Source: Membranipora membranacea (Eukaryota; Bryozoa; Gymnolaemata; Cheilostomatida; Membraniporidae). From it: a stretch of 64,000 nt of DNA. The position numbers and the translations under genes were made by a program. Each line of letters opens with the position of its first letter. Position 1 is the stretch's first letter. The notes under the pieces were generated by a model. It was given only the letters and a program-made list of their open reading frames with translations, ran no database searches and was not told the DNA's origin. Shown here piece after piece: positions 10,200-22,479 of the stretch. The stretch is from positions 4,526,001 through 4,590,000 of the forward strand of contig OU612072.1 of the NCBI GenBank assembly GCA_914767715.1, given 5' to 3'.

Positions 10200-13100
10200 C
10201 AATCTAGCTCACAACTGAATGGTGTCTTATTATTGTATTACGATTCACAGTATTTGAATGCACATAAAAAGGCAATGGTGAGGATGAGTTGTATTGCAAC
10301 ATCACTTTAGTGTTACACATCAAAAACTATATCGCATGTATGTAGTTTTGATGTTTACATGTTGGGAGTTGTGCTCACCCACAAGCGAAAAGTGTCATAA
10401 TTAATCTCAAAGATAAACAGTGGCTAAAACAAAGGGACCTGAATACCCTAAGATCTTCAATTGAAATTTTCATCAATAACCCTGTCACATCAATCAATGT
10501 TACATTTCACTAGTTAACAATCTCAACTTGGACAAACAGTGTAGAGTGCTGTGAGTGTAACATCACTACTAGAGATGGTCAAATGGGCTTATTTGCTTAC
10601 TAGTACTCTATCACTAACCTATTTCCATATATGCAGTGAAAATTCCTCTTTATCGCACTAAAATTATTAGATTTATCAGAAAAGCAAAATTTTCCCTAGC
10701 CAAATATTCAATATATATAAAGAAGACGAAATTGTGGAGTCGATATACAAGGTATCAGAGCGTTTGTTACTATAATCAAAATTATCCTCTCCCGGAATAG
10801 GACAGGTGCCATACATTTGTGAATCATCATAACTGGTTGGCCGTAAGGACTGCTGGCAATAAATTAAATGTAAAATCCCTCTGCAAAGAAGCTATGCATT
10901 GTCAGGCAAAATTAAAAACCAGAAACTTTCTTAGATCGTCAGGAACTCTTGCCCATGCAATACTAACACGTATTGTCTTAGCAGTATACGCAAACGATTT
11001 GAAAGTCTTGACGATTTTATCCTCAATCTTGCTTGCCTGCTGACAGAGGGCTTAGTATTATCAAGGTTTGACAAGTTTGTATTTGTACGATTATCATTTC
11101 TTCAGCAATCAGTGGAGTTATTTTCCTCTAAAAATCTGAACATCATTTGTGGCGTTTGAATGGACGCTGAGGGTCACCTACTCTTGACTTCTTTTTAGAG
11201 TAGCTGCAGTAAGCTCAAAATATTGCATTGCTGTTTGCTCTTTTATCAGGGACCAAAAATGATCACCATTGACCCGTAAGTCATAAAAAGGTACCTTAGA
11301 AAACTGTGTGGGTAATTGTCAATACATATTAAGCTAGGTATGCTGAATCATTGTTGGTACAAGGACCTACCACACACATTGTCAGAAAGGTTGTGCAATG
11401 CATTACCGACCTAATTCAATACGGATTGAGGCAATTTTAACTAGATATGGAGTAAATTTGTGTACCAATGTGAGTTCAGTTCATTCATGTTTGCTCAGCG
11501 AGAAGACGTCAATTTATTGTGAGAGTAGAAAACGTGGTGGTTAAAAGGTTGGCAAAAACTTCCTTTTGATCCAAAGGAATCAATTAACATGCTTTTCTAC
11601 AAATGCTAGGAGCGTCAATCTTTTTTATGACCTTGTCGTGACGATACAAATTTAGGATATTCTGGGGGATTTGTATATCATACCATCTTACAAAATACAG
11701 GGGCACATACAGTAATTCCACTGTCTTATGCTGTAATAGTTCAAAACTTCCAGTGTTTTGTCAGATCAGGGAAACACTGTTGTTAGCTTTTAACGTTTAA
11801 TCACAAATTTATATATGTTTTGTGTAATGTGTTTTGCTAGCATTTCAAATAGGGCCAATGTGATTGACCAACCATAACCATGAAGAAAATCCTGCTTGGA
11901 GATTTCACCTGGGTTGGTTATTGTTATTGAAATATCTTCTGGTGAGAATTACGCTGAGTTTATTCACCTAAACGATGATAAGTGCCTCCTGTAACTTGAA
12001 AATAGTTTCCTTTACATAAATTTACAACAGATTTGATGCCTAATCCCTCAAGAAATAGAGTGAAGGCTGATTATTCTCTCTAGGTATTTACGCTGTGTAA
12101 TGTTACTTGATAAAATCTCTTATAAATATTCTGTTCATGGTGGGTTCAGTAAATGAGTTTATCCTGTTTTTGCCGACTCTGAGAAATGTTGCCATTTTAA
12201 TGGCTTCAAAGTGAGAGTTCACTACTGTAAACTAGCTATAGTAGAAGAACCATATAAATTGTTTGCAATCATGGACACATCTAATTGCATGATGAAAAAA
12301 TTAGTGCCTAGAGATGTTGGCTAGAGTTATTTGCTCAGGTTGTAGGCAAAAACATATGAAAGACAAATAGCCTGTGTCACAGGAATTTGATGATGCAGGC
12401 CAGTTTCAAGTGCAGTCCAAAGGAAAACCCGTGGTAATTGGTTATTTCACTGCTCTGCCAATCCACCACAGGCTGTATCCATGGATGTTGTGGATGAAAC
12501 TCAGGGTTGAAGCAGGAGATGCGTTGGGAATGATATTGAGGAGCCATCTCAGGAATAAAGGTAGTTTTTAGGTGTTATAGCCCATTTTTTAAGGGATATA
12601 ATCAATCGGTTTGCCCCAGAAACCATTCATGAAAAATTGATCAAAAGAGGGAGATTATTTATGAGCTGCTTGATGATTTCTCACTTTGCTGCAAAAAAAT
12701 TGTGAATGGGTATCACCTCATTTGGCAGGCAACTTGATTTGAGAATTGCTAAAATGATTCGGATAGCAGAAACATTACATTTCAGCACACCTTAAACTTA
12801 TTGATGAAAAAACATGTAACAATTGGAAATGAACACCAGGTAAACTAGCGTAATCCATTCATAATCCCAACCAATCTCACAATGAGCCCCTCTGGGCACC
12901 TGGTAATTAAAAGCATGAAAATATCTATTTCATAATACATTCATAACAACTATGCATATTTTAGAGGTTTTTTTCAAAGTTGACCCGTTGCAATGCACTT
13001 CTGACTCTACCCCACATACCAGTAATACCAGCTTGTAGCGAGGGATTCGAAAGCATCATTGTCAAATAGGAGAGGATACTATTGGATACAAAGTTGGTGC

Positions 13101-14120
13101 AGCTTTAATGCTGCAATCCTGAGCCATCCTGAGTGACATACTGCCTCACTAGATCACCATCAATGTGAAAAGTTTGGTTAAGGAAAATTCATACCTCCTA
13201 GTCCTCAGTCCTTTGTCAATAAAGTGCCAAATCAGTGAGCATCGTATATAATAGGCCATTTTTGATTTTTTCATGCTGTGCTAAGACCAAAGCAACCAAA
13301 ACCTTGCAGAATCAAAATCTAATTTAATGGACCAGTAATTGTGTGTATTTAATTTATCACTTGGTGATTTTCGGATTTTATTATAGTTACAATTTACAAA
13401 TATACACTGCTGCTCAAATTTTCTCCACAGCTTGGTAATAGTTCAATGCTGTAGAATTTTTTGTGCATTGAAATGCCTATCAATTTCTCCATCTACTTCT
13501 AAATGTCACTTGATTTTAGAATAGAAGGTCAAACTCAAAACTGCCGGGTTTCAATTGAAGGACACTTCAGTTGATACAAACTAGAATACCCACTGTATTT
13601 TGTTTCCACTCACTACAATTTCTTGTTGATTTTGTTCGGTAGAGCAAAAGATTCTCTACATGTATATACAATTTGCAGGGTAAGAGCTTTGGTTACACAA
13701 ATAAGGAGATGATCAATCATGCAGCTTTTGAGTCTTGGTCTTGGTCTTGCTGAATAATGCCAGAATTAAACTCTGACAAAAATATCCATTATTATCTAGC
13801 GTTTGATGACCTCTGGTTCCTTGACCTGTCATATACTCAGAGAAAGAAAGGCTTGGACATTATTTAGCCCCAACACAATGCAAGAAATGAGGACATTGTT
13901 AATTAATATCAGATATATAAAGAGAAGCAAATGATTGCATCACTATCTTTGAACGATCGATACAGCTAAAAATAATGACAAATTGGAGTGACTGACGTCT
14001 TTCTTTATTGATAGATGTATAATCGAAAGCGAATGATATAGGAATATCTAAAAAAAATACTCTCAGAATAATGACAACTGGGACTATGAATGATGTCTTT
14101 ATGTGCGTGAGACTGTTTTC
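10200..14120. other. No supported gene; duplicated in part in copy 2
   Basis: Bases 10,200-11,540 match 53,285-54,645 directly; 11,540-12,815 match 54,730-55,781 plus 59,009-59,225 in inverted orientation; 12,840-14,120 has no counterpart in copy 2. ORFs at 10,819-11,043 and 12,374-12,571 lack recognisable domains; the second also reads open, inverted, at 54,967-55,164 with ~17% amino-acid difference, so it is not obviously constrained. The unoccupied insertion site of the P-like element is at 11,755-11,762. Confidence 0.6.
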
Positions 14121-14127
14121 ATACTCT

Positions 14128-14135
14128 TATAAAAG
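14128..14135 (+). promoter_or_regulatory. TATA box of gene A
   Basis: TATAAAAG, 55 bases before the start codon at 14,190. This leaves room for a start site near 14,160 and a ~30-base leader. Together with the signal-peptide exon just downstream it marks the 5' end of gene A. This region is deleted from copy 2. Confidence 0.6.
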
Positions 14136-14189
14136 CTAACAAGTGTGCAAATTCAGCATTCTAGCTTTCAGCCCTGGAAGTAATACAAC

Positions 14190-15878
14190 ATGGATATTAA
14201 ATTTACTCTGCTAGCTATCTGCCTCATTATCTCTGCAATGGTGAGTGACCAAGATTGTCTTGTTGTCTTCAATTTGAGACCATGTTTTCTTTAGGAAATG
14301 CCATGTTCTGCATTTGCCTCTCCATAGTTTCAACTCTCAAACATAAAACATTCTCTTGATAACAGTAGGATGCAAGTTTTTATTGCTGTGATATGGATAT
14401 ATTAAGTCTAATACATGTGATGATCAGCGAATGGTGCATTTTTGGCATGTTTGGTTGGGTGAAGTTGAGCTGAGTATTTCAATATTGGAATAGGATATTG
14501 CGAGCGTGGAGTCAAATTTGACAACATTTCTAATGGTTATGCTGAGTGTTTTCGGACATTTTGATCAAAAATGCGATGCTTTATATACTTATTAACTTAT
14601 CGTTTAACTTTATTTTTTGGTGTTTAATTCCAATTGACGACTTGTAAAGAGTAAGCTTTATCTACCTTCGTTCTTGTGTCTTCCATCAAAAACTTCCAAT
14701 GTTTGAATCGATTCAACTTGGTGGACATTGTTTTCATTGGTCGTATTATACCACTTTGCTTGCAGCAGCAAAACATTCGTTGCACAATTACCAGCATTAC
14801 CAGCATGCCGAGTGAAATAATTGTCAGGGAAATTATCGGTACCAAGAAATCTTCCACTGCCATGTAAATTTAGTATTGGAATTCAAATTCAGTTATGTTC
14901 AACTGAATGTATATTAAGACTGGGTTTTTGCCTTCTGTTTGTAGGGAGTACCTGTCCAATACCGAAATGTGCTGCAGTTGATCAGTGTGCGGAGGGTGAG
15001 GAACAGACAACGAGGTATATTACCATATGTCTATACAATATCAAATTATTAAAATGTTGGATATAACTTAAGTTTGATATAATGGGATGCCTTAACATGA
15101 ATGGTGGAGATGAAGGGTAGAAGCTATGCATGATGGGCAGTTCAAATGAAACCACTATTTATTTTTATTTTAAAAATTATTTCATCATTGTTTTTTGTCT
15201 GAACAGTGTCAGTTAGGTATTAAAAGTACTGCTGCTAGTCAAGGAAATTTATGCTCTTTGAATTTTAAAAGGGCAAATAATTTGCACAAACTGACCCTAA
15301 AAATCCAGGTAAAACATAAATACAGTGGTGATGTCATTAATTTTGACAGGTAAGACTGTTACTATTTCACCAGATAATACATTTCATACCTGACTTCAGA
15401 GGTCAGATTGTGCAAATAATTTGCCCATTGGGTAAATTGACAATACTGAGATTGTAGATCCATTTGTTAGCTTGAAGCTATATAGAATTGAATAAGTACA
15501 CATTGCATGAGTGGCAGTGGCAATTCAAAATTAGCACACTACACAATTTGTCAAAATTTTGCTAGAAGAAAAGAAATTTGCACATATAATGTATTGCTCA
15601 GAATCCTGCTGACAGTCAACTTGCATGAATTTCATGCATTCACTGTATCCAGACCTATTTATACTTCAACATCTCAGACTTGTCGTTGAAATTATCTCGC
15701 TTGCTCTGATTAAACTCTCATTGTAATTGCAAAATGTAGGAATTATGTATAATACTATAGACCATCACTTATTTGCAGCTCCTTCACTGTTGACGGCCGG
15801 ACATGCCCTGGATGCGTATCTTGTATCTTGCAAGCTGGAAAGACACATATGGAGGATCATCTGGCTATAATACCCTAA
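14190..15878 (+). CDS. Gene A: multi-exon secreted cysteine-rich peptide
   Basis: Exon 1 (14,190-14,240) encodes a signal-peptide-like start (MDIKFTLLAICLIISAM) ending at donor ATG|GTGAGT. A 70-nt exon (14,945-15,014) encodes STCPIPKCAAVDQCAEGE and more; the last exon (15,779-15,878) encodes FTVDGRTCPGCVSC, then a ~17-residue tail and the stop. Cysteine order is C-x4-C-x5-C ... C-x2-C-x2-C, reminiscent of antistasin-like repeats (family resemblance only). The 70-nt exon has the same length and phase as the matching exon of gene B. Exon 1 ends in phase 0, while the 70-nt exon must be entered with one base carried over. A small exon of 3n+1 bases (22 nt in gene B) is therefore probably still hidden in 14,241-14,944; a 37-base candidate at about 14,318-14,354 fits the phase, but its donor is weak. 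Function unknown. Confidence 0.55.
14624..14863 (-). CDS. Hypothetical 79-residue single-pass membrane protein
   Basis: The ORF starts MAVEDFLVPIISL and continues with a ~22-residue hydrophobic segment (about residues 6-28), then R-M-F-C-C-C-K and a basic, hydrophilic tail: the layout of a small single-pass protein with a palmitoylation-prone juxtamembrane cysteine cluster. It lies antisense inside an intron of gene A. In copy 2 (59,435-59,674) the frame is kept except for CGA to TGA at codon 29, with about nine amino-acid changes in all. That pattern does not show purifying selection, so the ORF may be fortuitous. I do not recognise a family. Confidence 0.3.
   Translation of the reverse strand: MAVEDFLVPIISLTIISLGMLVMLVIVQRMFCCCKQSGIIRPMKTMSTKLNRFKHWKFLMEDTRTKVDKAYSLQVVNWN
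15271..15426. mobile_element. 156-bp MITE with 26-bp terminal inverted repeats
   Basis: The left end starts GGGCAAATAATTTGCACAAA and the right end is its reverse complement with two mismatches over 26 bases. It sits in the intron before the last exon of gene A and is present at the same place in copy 2 (60,080-60,235), so it inserted before the duplication. I could not settle the target-site duplication. Confidence 0.7.
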
Positions 15879-16274
15879 ATAGTTTATTTATATAATATTT
15901 GAAATTTAAAGCCGAAATATTACTATTTATTTTAATTTGAATGAAATATTTATTAAAATGTATAATATAATAAAAATCAAATTATATTTCCAATCAATTT
16001 TTGTCCTATAACGTGGGTCAGGTATATCGATTTTAATTTTGAGAGCTTGCCACTGAGTTGATAGAACATATGGCAGGTCTGGGGACACTGGTCCTTACTC
16101 CTAATAGATTGTCCATCTCATGAATTATAATACGATCAGATCTACACACTTTACTTTAACTGACAATACTTATCACAACAGAGAAACACCGGAACAAATA
16201 AAATTGCATTTCCTTATTTGTGATCAGCAGCTGGATAATAACACAGAATTCAAAGGTCAAATTCAACAACAGCC

Positions 16275-19200
16275 ATGGCATCATCTTTCCATAGGGCAAG
16301 TGAAATACAAACTATTGTAGATAGCCATTTAATAACGCTAGTGGAAGTAAAAATCTGGACTGTCGAGGCGCTAAAGGATTTTTGCAGAAAGCGTGGATTT
16401 AAAGTTAGTGGCTCAAAGGAGGAATTGGCCGCACGTGTGTATTGCCTATAATATAATCAACAAGTCCCTGAAAACCCTTCAGCTGCGGAAGAACTTCTCG
16501 CGAATAAGAGAGATTACCAGGATTTATATTATAAAGAAGGACCTGGAACGCCTAACGATCCTGCAAGATTGAAAGCATGGCATGGTGAAAAGGAGGCAAT
16601 GTCAAAATGGACACGGACAAGTTTTGTTGACCTCTGACTTTTTTTTGAATAAAAAATGCTGCTCATTAAATAAAGAGGTTCTGTCTGTGTCCAAGACTGG
16701 TAAGGCATATAGCCTGTTCAGGGATAATCACGTTCAGGAAATATTCTATCATAACATCAACAAACAGCACCCATGCTGCTACCTGAAAGCACTCTGCAAG
16801 CGCAGTCAGAGAATCTCGGAGATACCTCATGAAGCTCTGGTTAAAGTTATCAAGGAAACTGGTGAAGTCTGCTCTGCATATTGTAGCTGCTTTGCTGGGT
16901 ATGTACAATGCTGACAGCTGGGATATTTTTAACAATTTTTTTCAAATGATATTGAAAATTATGCTTCCATTATTATTAGCATTTCATAAAATGATTCGAT
17001 GTAAGGAAGAAAAACAACAATGTATAAATATCTGCAAATTTTCTGACTTGTACAAAATTAGGGCGCCTGGATTGTCCATGCTCTGAATGTAAGTTGATAG
17101 TGTATATATTAACAAGCAAGTATTTTCAAATCGATTTTCTTAATATCACTAATAGTATCATTAATGGAATCGCAATAATTATCAGTTGTCGAAAGAAATG
17201 AGAAAAAAATATATCTCATTCTTTTCTTTAGGTTAAGTCAGGTGTGCAATCATGTAGCTGCCATATTGTTCAAGCTTGAGTATGTAACCAGGCTGGAAAT
17301 GTCGGACCCTGCATGTACAAGTCCTATTTGTCAATGGGATGAGCCGTCAAAAAGTAACTCAATTCCAGTATCTGTCCGACTACAAGACATGAAGTTTACA
17401 ATGCCATCTTTCAAGAAAGGGAAAGGTAAGATGTTTCTGTGGTGCAATTAATTTGTTGATCAAAACTTATTGGAACATAATAATAAATTATACAGACATA
17501 GTATTACATGAAAAGAGCCGTCAAATTTTCTTTTGTCTGAAATCCCTTTCATCAAATTACATCAGTATTTACATTGAGGATTAAGGTAACATTTCATTTA
17601 TAAGTGCCTTCAATGCCATATTCTTCACAGCCAAAGATCAGTGATAATCTTCAAATCTTCTCCAATAAATGGACTTAAATTACTTGTCATTAAATTCGGA
17701 TATATCATATACACATATAGCCTAGCGTTCGAAATTATTCTGAAATCCTAGGGTCAGCACTGGAATATATCTGTAGCTTCTGCAATTTTCTTTACAAAAG
17801 AAAATTCAACTGCAAAACTAATGAAAATTAATGCACCAATAAACCTTAAACCATACATCATTCATCGATATAGCAAATTAATAACGATACATCTGATCTT
17901 TCCAGTAAAAGAATCTGCAGTCGCAGAAGGGGAGCCGGTGAGAAGTAAAAGATTTCGTGATTGCCTTGTTGATTCAGCTGAGGATGCATCATTCGCTGAA
18001 TTCATATCTGAAATGAAGGCAGCTATACCGACAGCGGTCATATTCCTCCCAGGTAAAATTATATAGTAACAGTTATTTACACTAAGCTGTTGATTTGTCC
18101 AAGTTTGATTTCGAATAATTTTTTTATGAAACAATTCCGGGAGGTGATTGCTTATAACAATGCTTTCTAGTTAGGTTATTGGTTTATCCATGCTATGCTG
18201 TATGACAAGCAGACAGGGACTTGATTAATGGGTTACAAACTCAAAGCAACAACAGCTATTTCATCATAGAATAGTGACCCGCATAGCACTAGATTGTGAG
18301 CATGGTGTTTTAATTGGCCCGTCCTTGCTCATGTAATCCACATCCAACACAATGATATCAGAGAGTTATGGCTATGCATGTGGCGGAGAGGGATACATGG
18401 TTGACCATGAATTATAACAAGCTTTATTTTCGCTGACCAAATAACTCAGACACTCAGTGGAAAAATGTTAGATTGAATCGGTTATCCGTGTATATATTTG
18501 TGCTAGATAATCACGGCTGAAGATATTAACAAAGATACCTATCTAACGATATTAGGTAGATGTACAAAAAGGAATTATACAATTGTTGTTATGACACAAT
18601 AGATAAAAGGCTGGCGACAGGCCACCTAAAAGTCTGAGTTCTTTTAAATTCAGGTCAGCTATTTTTAGCCACGTAATCAACAACAAAATATAGCCAAATT
18701 GTGCACCAGATTCAAACATTTTAGAAATCCGTATCAGGTTATTTAATACGACTCATTTATGAAGAAATCAACCACATATAGATTGAAGCCAACAGTACAA
18801 ACACTGTAGCATTACAGATGCTGTGCTAATATCATATATTATTTATTTATTCATTTAGGAACACTGAAAACTCCCACTCCAGAAATGTCTGATGTGAGGA
18901 CATATGCATCTAAATCCTCAACAGTGGAAGAGTTTATTTCTGCCCTAGACATTAGCCAACAACAAATATCTGACTTGGAAGAGTCAACCAGAGGACAAAG
19001 TGACAACAGGAACTGGATGAGAGCAAGAGAAGGCAGGTTGACGGCATCCGATTTCTTCGGGATACACACCAGGATGGAATCACTAAAAGCTGAGCCAAGA
19101 ACGGACATGTCCCACTTGATAGACAATATTCCACACCCGAATGACATCAGTCACTTGCCAGCCATTCAGCATGGAAAGAAAAATGAACCGAAAGCTATTC

Positions 19201-19630
19201 AAGTTCTGCTGCAGACCCTCAAAAAGACTCATGCTAATGTCCGTTATCAAGATTGTGGTTTATTCACTGACAATGAAATGCCATATTTAGGAGCGTCACC
19301 AGAAGGAATTGTAGAGTGCAGTTGCCATGGGAAAGTCCTCATAGAGGTACAATGTACGACCGGCTCATTGTGCGATGCCAGTTTTACGGCTGACGGTAAA
19401 TTGAAAGAAAGATAAAAATATTATGGGCAGGTGGCAGGTGCAAGGCCAGATGATGGTCACAGGGGTATTGGCCACACATTTCTTTACTTTTGTATCCGAA
19501 TCAGAAAATTTTTCTTTATACTGTTTCTCATGACAAGCTGTTTTGTAAAAAAATGAGACCTAATATGTCAGCATTCTATATCCAATATATAGCTCCCCAA
19601 TTCTTAAATGAGCCAGTTCCGACGAAAGCT
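16275..19630 (+). pseudogene. SAP-SWIM-YqaJ nuclease, copy 1, degraded
   Basis: Exon 1 (16,275-16,898): start MASSFHRASE, a SAP-like helix-extension-helix (FCRKRGFKVSGSKEELAARV), then a long segment ending CSAYCSCFAG. Exon 2 (17,232-17,425) supplies CNHVAA, completing a SWIM zinc finger (C-x-C ... C-x-H). Exon 3 is 17,906-18,052. Exon 4 (from 18,859) carries the YqaJ/lambda-exonuclease fold: REGRLTASDFFGI, HGKKNEPKAIQ, YLGASPEGIV, IEVQC. Exon junction phases agree. Lesions: TAA at 16,449, TGA at 16,635 with a frameshift in the following T-run, TAA after residues GKLKER near 19,413, a 7-bp tandem duplication (GCAGGTG) just after YYGQV, and later stops. The usual D and K of the D...ExK nuclease site read E (GASPEG) and Q (EVQ), so it would be inactive even in frame. 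Such proteins are thought to act as DNA-end-processing nucleases. Confidence 0.8.
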
Positions 19631-20371
19631 AGACAAACGTGAGAATAGAGCAATGTATACTGTTTTATACAGGTTTCAAATTTGTTTTGTATATTTAAGC
19701 CAATTTCTGTGAATGGGGTGTGAGATGATTCTTAGTTAATATTAATCCACAAGGAGACCATTCGAAATAACAGTTTATTGTTATATTTGTTCTAGAAAAT
19801 AGAGATAATAAATTCTGCATGGCATTAGGTAACTTCGCGCCCTTGGCATCTATATTAAATAATCATTAAATTATAAAAAATTAGGAAATGATAGCTCATA
19901 GCCTATGAATCCTTGCAAGAAATAACAATAATATGGTGTATAGCTTGAAGGTTGGACATTCTAACGCAGCTTGAATTCAGTCTTTAGGATAGATACAGAA
20001 TCAATTATGGCCCATCAAAGGTGGAGATTTTTGCAAGAAAAATGACATTACAACATATAGAGATAATGAGTTTTCGGCATCCAGCTGTGCACAATTTTCC
20101 CCCAGTTAATCAAAAACCGCAGACACTATAACGATCATTGAAGTGTCCTCTCTGTATATCCTTACTCTGTGATTATACTAAGCGGCGAGTTATCTATTTA
20201 TTGTCATTACAGTTCTATCGTTAGGTTGGTGTGATGTATGCATTTGTAACAAATGTTTATTTTGTATGTTTAATCAGCATTATACTATTATATAAAAGAT
20301 ACTGTCACTATCTATGCATCGCTATCCATATCATATCATGCCTCAGATGAGAAAAAAAGTAAAATCTGTCT
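19630..20371. other. Spacer between convergent element genes
   Basis: AT-rich, no ORF with recognisable homology. It lies between the decayed 3' ends of the YqaJ gene (+) and the transposase gene (-), as expected for the centre of a two-gene element. Confidence 0.5.
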
Positions 20372-20420
20372 TTACTCGTCGGATGCAGTTTCCACCCAAG
20401 ACTTGACAATGGGTCCTTGG

Positions 20421-21334
20421 TAGGGGTGGAACGGATCAGGGTTAGGCAACCTCGGATCGGATATTGGATCGGTCCATAAATTCAACCTCGGATCGGATCC
20501 GGATAAAGCATACAAACGCTAAATTTACCAGTCCCGGCAGCTGTACTTTTGCACCATAATATACAGTTAAGGTCATTGAATACATGGATAAACACTGTCA
20601 ACAATCTTTTCCCTGAACCATTACCCTAATTTAAATGTGTATAATGTATCTGCTTGGATATAATACTTTACAAGGAGCAACTTATCACTCAAACAGCCAA
20701 GACGCAATTGGTTTACACAAACAGATTATTTGAAAGGATCATTATTAATGAGTGCAAAGAGCTCTTGACTCCAAGCATTTGTGAATAGACACTCAATTTG
20801 CCAGGTTCACTCAAACCCCGATGTTAGTAATCACTGAGTTTGAACTCCCTGCTCCTATGTCCCAAACTCTCTGCTGTGATTAGGATAGGAATTGTCCTCC
20901 TACTTTGAAGAAGCAGAGGAGGATAACCTTGTACATCAAACTATAGACAGTTTGTTACAAAGAACATCATTGGATTAAAAATTATGTCTTATTCACAACG
21001 ATCTGAGTAAAGATGCTTCTCTCAATTTCAGCAGAAAAACACATCCATCAAATTCATTAGCAGCTATGAAAATGAGATATGTATTGAATGCCTACTGATC
21101 ACCACTGAGTGCTTTCATCCAAACTCTCAATTATCTAATCTGAACTACAAATTAATGACTATCATACTTCCTTCCTTGTAATTTTTAGTGAGATAAATGA
21201 TGCTAAAAGTAAGTGTTGATTAAAAACGTATTATCTCGGATCAGACATAACACATATCCGATCCGGTTTGTGGTTGAATCCGGGGTCAAATATCCGAAAC
21301 TCAACTCCAACCTCAAGAGGTCGTTCCACCCCTA
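20421..21334. mobile_element. hAT-type MITE, 914 bp, with 8-bp target duplication
   Basis: Ends TAGGGGTGGAACG ... CGTTCCACCCCTA are perfect 13-bp inverted repeats. GTCCTTGG flanks both sides (20,413-20,420 and 21,335-21,342). Subterminal CGGATCGGAT/ATCCGATCCG motifs lie just inside both ends. It interrupts the transposase after NLQ; without the insert the minus-strand frame runs on to GPIVKSW and the stop at 20,372, which fixes the insertion point. There is no coding capacity of its own. Confidence 0.92.
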
Positions 21335-22479
21335 GTCCTTGGAGGTTTACAATAGCAGAGCATATTATGAGGATGTTATCAAGATGTGGCATATTACTGA
21401 TACAAACACTTCGTGATAGAAAGCGAAAACATGTTAGCCGCCGAATCACTCTCTCTACATGTATGCGACTATTTGCAACTTTCTTAGTTTTTAATACTTT
21501 GTCTCTAGTCATCTGGTTACTCCCGCGTTTTCCTGGTGGTACTATCAATGAGGCCTCCCTCATTAAAAACTCCTCATGTAGCTGAAAACCCCTAGCAGCC
21601 ATAATGACATCCCCTTTGTCTATATAGTCCAAAAACCCACTTTTAACAACTAGGCACCTGTCTGTTGCTCGACCCCCCACAGCTTAGATAGGCAGCAAAT
21701 GCTGCCTTGAGGTGTTAGCCCTATCAAGAATTTGACTGTGTTGTGATGCTTATAATCGCTCCAAGTGGCCGATTGAAACTGAAGGTCATTTGGCCTTTGA
21801 ATAAATGTTTCGGGGCAATCAATGATACATCTAGTACCAGGCATACTCTGATATGTCTTTGGCAGAGTCTCAGCTACTTTTACTTTGGAGTGAAAGACAA
21901 TCAGTTTATGGAGAGCATTGGCCATCTGTTTCACTGTCAGAGAAAATATCTCAGAAAATTTATTCACAGTTATGCCAAATCTACAAAATCAGAGAGCAAT
22001 TTCAATGCCTATTAATGTTATTTACAAGGAAATAATAGGCGATGTTTGTTTTATCTCTGCTGCGGGACAAAGTGACAGGATATTGATTGATTGTGTCAAA
22101 TAGATATTGATACAGATAACAGATGTAATGGTTGAATGTTTTGAGCTATTTTGCACTGAACTTATTGCTCATTTTGTTTGACATACTGATAGGCCTGTGG
22201 TTTGCGTGGGGGAGAGTTGTAAAGGCTGTTTATTTAAGATGACAAATAGCAATAAATAATTCCGTTCAACGCTCCCTTCCTAAACCAGTCTAAAATTCGA
22301 TGTGGAACAAAATGTCACAAAAACGTACAGCAAACGATAATCACTTTAGGAACTTACCTATTGGCCAGGTCTTGATGAAAAAGATCGAATCTCAGTTTCA
22401 TCAGAGTAAGGAGAATTTTATCTTTGGCGCATAAAGTCTGATTTGGCAGCTTAACTTCGTTGTGGACCCTCCGTATTCC

